In this document: positions 58,646 through 64,000 of the stretch, in pieces
Numbering within the stretch: position 1 is the stretch's first letter
Layout of the letters: each line of letters begins with the position of its first letter
Assembly: GCA_029962745.1 (NCBI GenBank)
Contig: CM057169.1
Span: forward strand, 20,738,143-20,802,142
DNA: 64,000 bases
Source of the DNA: Echinometra lucunter
Lineage: Eukaryota > Echinodermata > Echinoidea > Camarodonta > Echinometridae
Direction of reading: 5' to 3'
Made by a program: the position numbers and the translations under genes
The notes under the pieces: model-generated
Told to the model about the DNA's origin: nothing
What the model saw: the letters and a program-made list of their open reading frames with translations, nothing else
Database searches by the model: none

Positions 58646-59450
58646 CAGAGGAGGAGAGAGGGAGAGAGGAGCTAGGGAGGTCTCTGAAGCCAAAACAAAA
58701 TGCGACAAAACAAATACAAGGAATATACATGTATTCAGGGAATACTCGTTATTAAGCAGTGTAAAAGCAAGAACAGACCTTGATAAAGGTAATACACTGT
58801 ATGTAGGTGTACTCACACTCGAATAATTATTGTCAAGCCTTCTTCTTTTTTTCTTTTTATGAAATAATATGTATATTATTTATTTATTATTTTATTAAAA
58901 CATTTATACACGGATAAAAACAAAATCAGCAGATGCTGTTTTTCATCATGGTCCTGATATGAGAGATGAGAGATGAAATGTTTTGAAGTTCAGCTGGCAA
59001 TGAGTTCCATGTCCATGTACATGTAATACATGCATCATTACATGATTTCTAACTTTATATTTCATAACCTGTTTTGACTTTTGAAGAAGAAAAAGTAACT
59101 GTTATATGAATGAACAGATCATGACTTTATTACATGTATTTCATCAAATTTACTCACTTTACTACAATACATGTATTTGATAAATTATATTTCCATAAGT
59201 TTTCCATATGTTGATTTTCTCTGTATCCAGACAACTTCCGCTTACACTAACATGAAGCAGCACATGTGATGTTTCCTTAAAAAGTTTTCCTTAAAAGGTT
59301 ACCCTTAAAAAGGTTTCCTTAAAACTATATCTTCATTTATTTCCCTTTGTATTGCAACAGCTTCTTTTTATACTTACACAACAACAAGGCAGGTATAGTG
59401 GTGACGCGAGTTGACCCAAAATCTTTTCATGAAATGATGATTATGATCAT

Positions 59451-59556
59451 AATGGGGGCACCGTGGTATATTGGGTGAAGGCTCCTGACTCTCAATACGA
59501 GAGGTCCTGGGTTCGATCCTCACTGAGTGCTTTCATCCTTGGACAAGATTTTCTAC
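59451..59556 (+). repeat. tRNA-derived SINE-like unit 2
   Basis: As at 57466, with an extra G in the A box (TTGGGTGAAGG). Confidence 0.65.
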
Positions 59557-60184
59557 AGACATTTGTCCCACTCGTAAGGGTAATAATAATTTTCATGTTC
59601 CTCAGGAAGAAATTAACGCAGCTTCCTAGGGTCAATATCATTAAGATTATTATAAATCACAGGTGCAATATTAGAACATCAGAAGATGTGACTGTTTTCC
59701 ATTTTCATTTTTCTTGTCTCCCCGTTTATTCAGTCCCAAAATGGTCAAAAATGGTCTGAAAAACACAAATTTTGGATCGGGGGGGGGGGGGGCGCTCGGC
59801 CCCCCCCCCCCCCCCCGATCCGCGCCTGCCGGAAGACTACGTGCATTTCACATCCCTAACCTCTAACGCATTTATTCACCATCAATCACACCTGTCAATT
59901 CCCAAGATACTGCATGATATCTTTAACATTGATATTTACAAGAGTGTGATTAGTATGATAAGATAGGGGTTATCCTCGTTTGAACTTTATTCATTTCTAG
60001 TCCATGTCAAAAAAATGATCAAAATTTTTTAAAATAAATAAATACTCAACTTTGGTTGCTCCTCCAAGTTTTGAATGTATTACTAGCTTTCGTCTGGCTC
60101 GAGATGACGCCTTCCTGAAAGCATCCAGAAGCATAAGGAGACCCCCCTCTCCCCATCTCCTTTCCTATCATGGGAGCTAGAGAG

Positions 60185-60223
60185 TAAGAGAGAGAGAGAG
60201 GGAAAGAGGAGGGAAGAGGGAGG

Positions 60224-60265
<42 letters not shown>
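60185..60265. repeat. (GA)n microsatellite, unit 2
   Basis: Shorter version of the tract at 58533. Confidence 0.95.
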
Positions 60266-61081
60266 AGGGGGAACAGAGGAGGGGAGAGTGAGAGAGGGAG
60301 AGAGGGGCTTGGGAGGTCTCTGAAGCCAAAACAAAATGCGACAAAACACATACAAGGAATATACATGTATTCAGGGAATACTCGTTATTAAGCAGTGTAA
60401 AAGCAAGAACAGACCTTGATAAAGGTAATGCACTGTGTGTAGGTGTACTCACACTCGAAGAATTATTGTCAAGCCTTCTTCTTATTTTCTTTTTATGAAA
60501 TAATATGTATATTATTTATTTATTATTTTATTAAAACATTTATACACGGATAAAAACAAAATCAGCAGATGCTGTTTTTCATCATGGTCCCGATATGAGA
60601 GATGAGAAATGAAATGTTTTGAAGTTCAGCTGGCAATGAGTTCCATGTCCATGTAATACATGCATCATTACATGATTTCTAACTTTATATTTCATAACCT
60701 GTTTTGACTTTTGAAGAAGAAAAAGTAACTGTTACATGAATGAACAGATCATGACTTTATTACATGTATTTCATCAAATTTACTCACTTTACTACAAATA
60801 CATGTATTTGATAAATTATATTTCCGTAAGTTTTCCATATGTTGATTTTCTCTGTATCCAGACAACTTCCGTTTACACTAACATGAAGCAGCACATGTGA
60901 TGTTTCCTTAAAAAGTTTTCCTTAAAAGGTTACCCTTAAAAAGGTTTCCTTAAAACTATATCTTCATTTATTTCCCTTTGTATTGCAACAGCTTCTTTTT
61001 ATACTTACACAACAACAAGGCAGGTATAGTGGTGACGCGAGTTGACCCAAAATCTATTCATGAAATGATGATTATGATCAT

Positions 61082-61186
61082 AATGGGGGCACCGTGGTAT
61101 ATTGGTGAAGGCTCCTGACTCTCATACGAGAGGTCCTGGGTTCGATCCTCACTGAGTGCTTTCATCCTTGGACAAGATTTTCTACA
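61082..61186 (+). repeat. tRNA-derived SINE-like unit 3
   Basis: As at 57466; A and B boxes intact. Confidence 0.65.
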
Positions 61187-61367
61187 GACATTTGTCTCAC
61201 TCGTAAGGGTAATAATAATTTTCATGTTCCTCACGAAGAAATTAACGCAGCTTCCTAGGGTCAATATCATTAAGATTATTATAAATCACAGGTGCAATAT
61301 TAGAACATCAGAAGATGTGATTTTTCCATTTTCATTTTTCTTGTCTCCCCGTTTCTTCAGTCCCCGA

Positions 61368-61812
61368 AGCCAGCCGCGGATCCAGGATTTGATGGGGGGG
61401 GGGGGGGGGGGAGGGGGGGGCATGATCATGGAAATTTCTTTGTAATCTAGCGACTAAAAAAAAAAAGGTTGTACATTACATTCCGGCAGTGAACTCCCGG
61501 CCGCGGAAAGCTGGTAAGCGAAGGGTGCATAAATTTTTTTTTTTTTGCGTGTGTCGTTAAAACCGTATTAGGGGAGAAGGCGTATCTTATTATCCTATTA
61601 CACGTCCAAAAATTTGGCGACAAGCAAAAAAAAAAAAAGTTTGTACATTACAATTTGTTATTTCGGCGTTCTTTTTTTTTTTTTTAGGGCCCCTTTCTTT
61701 TTCATTGGGCCAAGGTACCCAAAATGGTAAAAAATGGGCTGAAAAAAAAATTGGGGTCGGGGGGGGGGCCAAGGCCCGCTCGCCCCCCCCCCCCCCCGGA
61801 TCCGCGCCTGCC
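61368..61812. mobile_element. Element bounded by GCGGATCC plus poly-G/poly-C, copy in unit 3
   Basis: Colinear with 57755-58185. Unit 2 has only the right end, joined at CAGTCCC|AAAATGGT, suggesting an internal deletion there. Confidence 0.55.
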
Positions 61813-62211
61813 GGAAGCCTACGTGCATTTCACATCCCTAACCTCTAACGCATTTATTCACCATCAATCACACCTGTCAATTCCGAAGATACTGCATGAT
61901 ATCTTTAACATTGATATTTACAAGAGTGTGATTAGTATGATAAGATAGGGGTTATCCTCGTTTGAACTTTATTCATTTCTAGTCCATGTCAAAAAAATGA
62001 TCAAATTTTTTTTAAATAAATAAATACTCAACTTTGGTTGCTCCTCCCAGTTTTGAATGTATTACTAGCTTTCGTCTGACTTGAGATGACGCCTTCCTGA
62101 AAGCATCCAGAAGCATAAGGAGACCCCCCTCTCCCCATCTCCTTTCCTATCATGGGAGCTAGAGAGTAAGAGAGAGAGAGAGAGAGAGGGAAAGAGGAGG
62201 GAAGAGGGAGG

Positions 62212-62242
<31 letters not shown>

Positions 62243-62243
<1 letters not shown>

Positions 62244-62510
62244 CACTATGAACATGGCGGACAAAGAAGCGGACAAAATAAACAACCTCTCATTCTACCC
62301 TTCACAATGGTTCTGGTAGTCAAAAGAGCATCCCTTCACAGCTATTATGTTTAATTATGTAGTTCCAGGTGAATATGCATGTGACACCTGTTCCACATAT
62401 TTTAGACAATAGCAGTGAAGGGATGTTCTTTTGACTACCAGAACCATTGTGAAGGGTAGAATGAGGGGTTGTTATTTTGTCCGCTTTCTTTGTCCGTCAT
62501 GTTCATAGTG
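62243..62510. mobile_element. CACTA-like foldback MITE in the GA tract of unit 3
   Basis: About 105-bp nearly perfect inverted arms beginning CACTATGAACATGGCGGACA and ending in its inverse (..CATGTTCATAGTG). Inserted between AGA repeats, so the short target duplication is hidden. Absent from the other array units. Confidence 0.85.
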
Positions 62511-63333
62511 AGAGAAGGGGGAACAGAGGAGGGGAGAGTGAGAGAGGGAGAGAGAGGAGCTAGGGAGGTCTCTAAAGCCAAAACAAAATGCGACAAAACA
62601 AATACAAGGAATATACATGTATTCAGGGAATACTCGTTATTAAGCAGTGTAAAAGCAGGAACAGACCTTGATAAAGGTAATACACTGTATGTAGGTGTAC
62701 TCACACTCGAATAATTATTGTCAAGCCTTCTTCTTTTTTTCTTTTAATGAAATAATATGTATATTATTTATTTATTATTTTATTAAAACATTTATACACG
62801 GATAAAAACAAAATCAGCAGATGCTGTTTTTCATCATGGTCCTGATATGAGAGATGAGAGATGAAATGTTTTGAAGTTCAGCTGGCAATGAGTTCCATGT
62901 CCATGTAATACATGCATCATTACATGATTTCTAACTTTATATTTCATAACCTGTTTTGACTTTTGAAGAAGAAAAAGTAACTGTTATATGAATGAACAGA
63001 TCATGACTTTATTACATGTATTTCATCAAATTTACTCACTTTACTACAAATACATGTGTTTGATAAATTATATTTCCATGAGTTTTCCATATGTTGATTT
63101 TCTCTGTATCCAGACAACTTCCGTTTACACTAACATGAAGCAGCACATGTGATGTTTCCTTTAAAAGGTTTCCTTAAAAGGTTTCCCTTAAAAAGGTTTC
63201 CTTAAATACTATTCTTCATTTATTTCCCTTTGTATTGCAACAGCTTCTTTTTATACTTTCACAACAACAAGGCAGGTATAGTGGTAACGCGAGTTGACCC
63301 AAAATCTATTCATGAAATGATGATTATGATCAT

Positions 63334-63435
63334 AATGGGGGCACCGTGGTATATTGGTGAAGGCTCCTGACTCTCATACGAGAGGTCCTGGGTTCGATCC
63401 TCACTGAGTGCTTACATCCTTGGACAAGATTTTAC
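63334..63435 (+). repeat. tRNA-derived SINE-like unit 4
   Basis: As at 57466; the array unit ends shortly after it, where a CCAAGG minisatellite begins. Confidence 0.65.
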
Positions 63436-63471
63436 CCGCATTTGGAATTGTACCAGTGTTGTATTCAAGGC

Positions 63472-63575
63472 CTAAACCTTCAAGGCCCAGGCCAAGGCCA
63501 AGACCAAGGTTTCAACCTCCAAGGCCCAGGCCAAGGCCAAGGCCAGGGCATGAAACCTCTAGGCCAAGGCCAGAA
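63472..63575 (+). repeat. GGCCAA/CCAAGG minisatellite
   Basis: Hexamer-like AAGGCC and AGGCCA units in two blocks separated by CAACCTCC. Gives Arg/Pro- or Gln/Gly-rich open frames that are not coding. Confidence 0.85.
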
Positions 63576-63804
63576 ATACAAGAAAAAGGGATCCTTTAAT
63601 AAAAGGGATCACACATGCACAAAAGAATTATGAATACATACCTTTGACATTCAACCTGATGATTATTCTTAAGTCATTCAAGAATCTATTACCTATAAAA
63701 GAGGGTTTTTTATGTATAGACGTCTGAGTACCCAAATCGTACTTAAAATACAGCAAATATGCATTGAAATGACCTTCCCATGAGATTATTTTTTACCAGT
63801 TATT

Positions 63805-64000
63805 AGGGCTTAACCGATATTCGTATCGGAGATCGGTGACTGCCGATTCTTGGCCGCATCGGCTAAACATCGGAATCAGTAAAAATTTTGATGGTGAGCC
63901 GATGCGGAACCGATGCAAGCAACAGATGTTTGGCGGTTACAGTTACACTTATAATAGACCCTATGTTATTTTGCATTGCGGGCGTAGCAGACGGGATTAT
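63805..64000. mobile_element. Edge of a hAT-like repeat (CCGAT-rich)
   Basis: TTAGGGCTTAACCGATATTC followed by ATCGG/CCGAT inverted motifs, a pattern seen at the ends of some animal hAT elements. Runs off the window. Confidence 0.35.

Larger units (their letters stand above)
56030..63430 (+). repeat. Tandem array of about four 1.6-2.3 kb units
   Basis: The same order of blocks recurs: TTATTATTTTATTAAAAC, CAGCAGATGCTGTTTTTC, GGCAAGGCAGGTATAG-type text, SINE-like tRNA relic, poly-G/C element, CCTCTAACGCATTTATTC, (GA)n, GTAGGTGTACTCACACTCG. The SINE GCACCGTGG lies at 57473, 59458, 61089 and 63341, so spacings are about 1985, 1631 and 2252 bp. Unit 1 carries an insertion (56165-56985). Unit 2 lacks most of the poly-G element. 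Unit 3 carries a CACTA-like MITE. Unit 4 is truncated. Confidence 0.9.

Noticed and set aside
58397..58816. Ser/Leu-rich frames in the tandem array
   Set aside because: They derive from (GA)n tracts, vary with tract length and are not conserved between units.
57466..63435. Four possible tRNA genes
   Set aside because: A and B boxes are present but acceptor and anticodon stems do not close; they are SINE heads or relics inside a larger repeat.

Overview
This is animal (metazoan) nuclear DNA, not bacterial. Coding sequence is split into short exons with GT-AG introns. Introns and spacers are AT-rich and full of microsatellites, MITE-like inverted-repeat elements, tRNA-derived SINE-like units and long poly-C/poly-G runs. 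The gene content (UGGT, a lengsin-type glutamine synthetase homologue, EMSY) and the repeat style suggest a marine invertebrate deuterostome, most likely an echinoderm such as a sea urchin. That assignment is an inference and I could not test it.

Three protein genes are supported. (1) Positions 592-25000, minus strand: UDP-glucose:glycoprotein glucosyltransferase (UGGT). Its last 28 recognisable coding exons toward the 5' end were mapped one by one. Every junction is phase-compatible and they give 1187 residues from the signal peptide to the second beta-sandwich region. The catalytic GT24 domain lies beyond position 1. (2) Positions 28813-30153, plus strand: an intronless 446-residue lengsin / class-I glutamine-synthetase-like enzyme that keeps acidic and histidine positions vertebrate lengsin has lost. 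(3) Positions 34820-53216, plus strand: EMSY (BRCA2-interacting chromatin repressor). It has 20 coding exons and 1146 residues, with an N-terminal ENT domain and, unexpectedly, a C-terminal bromodomain. UGGT and the synthetase gene diverge from a 5 kb repeat-rich spacer. The synthetase gene and EMSY are co-oriented.

From 53.2 kb to the end there is no gene. It holds a MITE cluster (53.4-55.7 kb), a four-copy 1.6-2.3 kb tandem array (56.0-63.4 kb) whose units each carry a SINE-like tRNA relic, a poly-G-bounded element and usually a GA microsatellite, and the edge of a further repeat.

The most unusual observations are structural. In two unrelated genes (UGGT coding exon 20 and EMSY coding exon 8) a minisatellite starts inside the exon and repeats the exon end together with its 5' splice site, five to six times. 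In UGGT a third exon (coding exon 13) exists as three tandem copies, two of them decayed. EMSY carries an ENT plus bromodomain architecture. A Helentron-like element sits inside a MITE.
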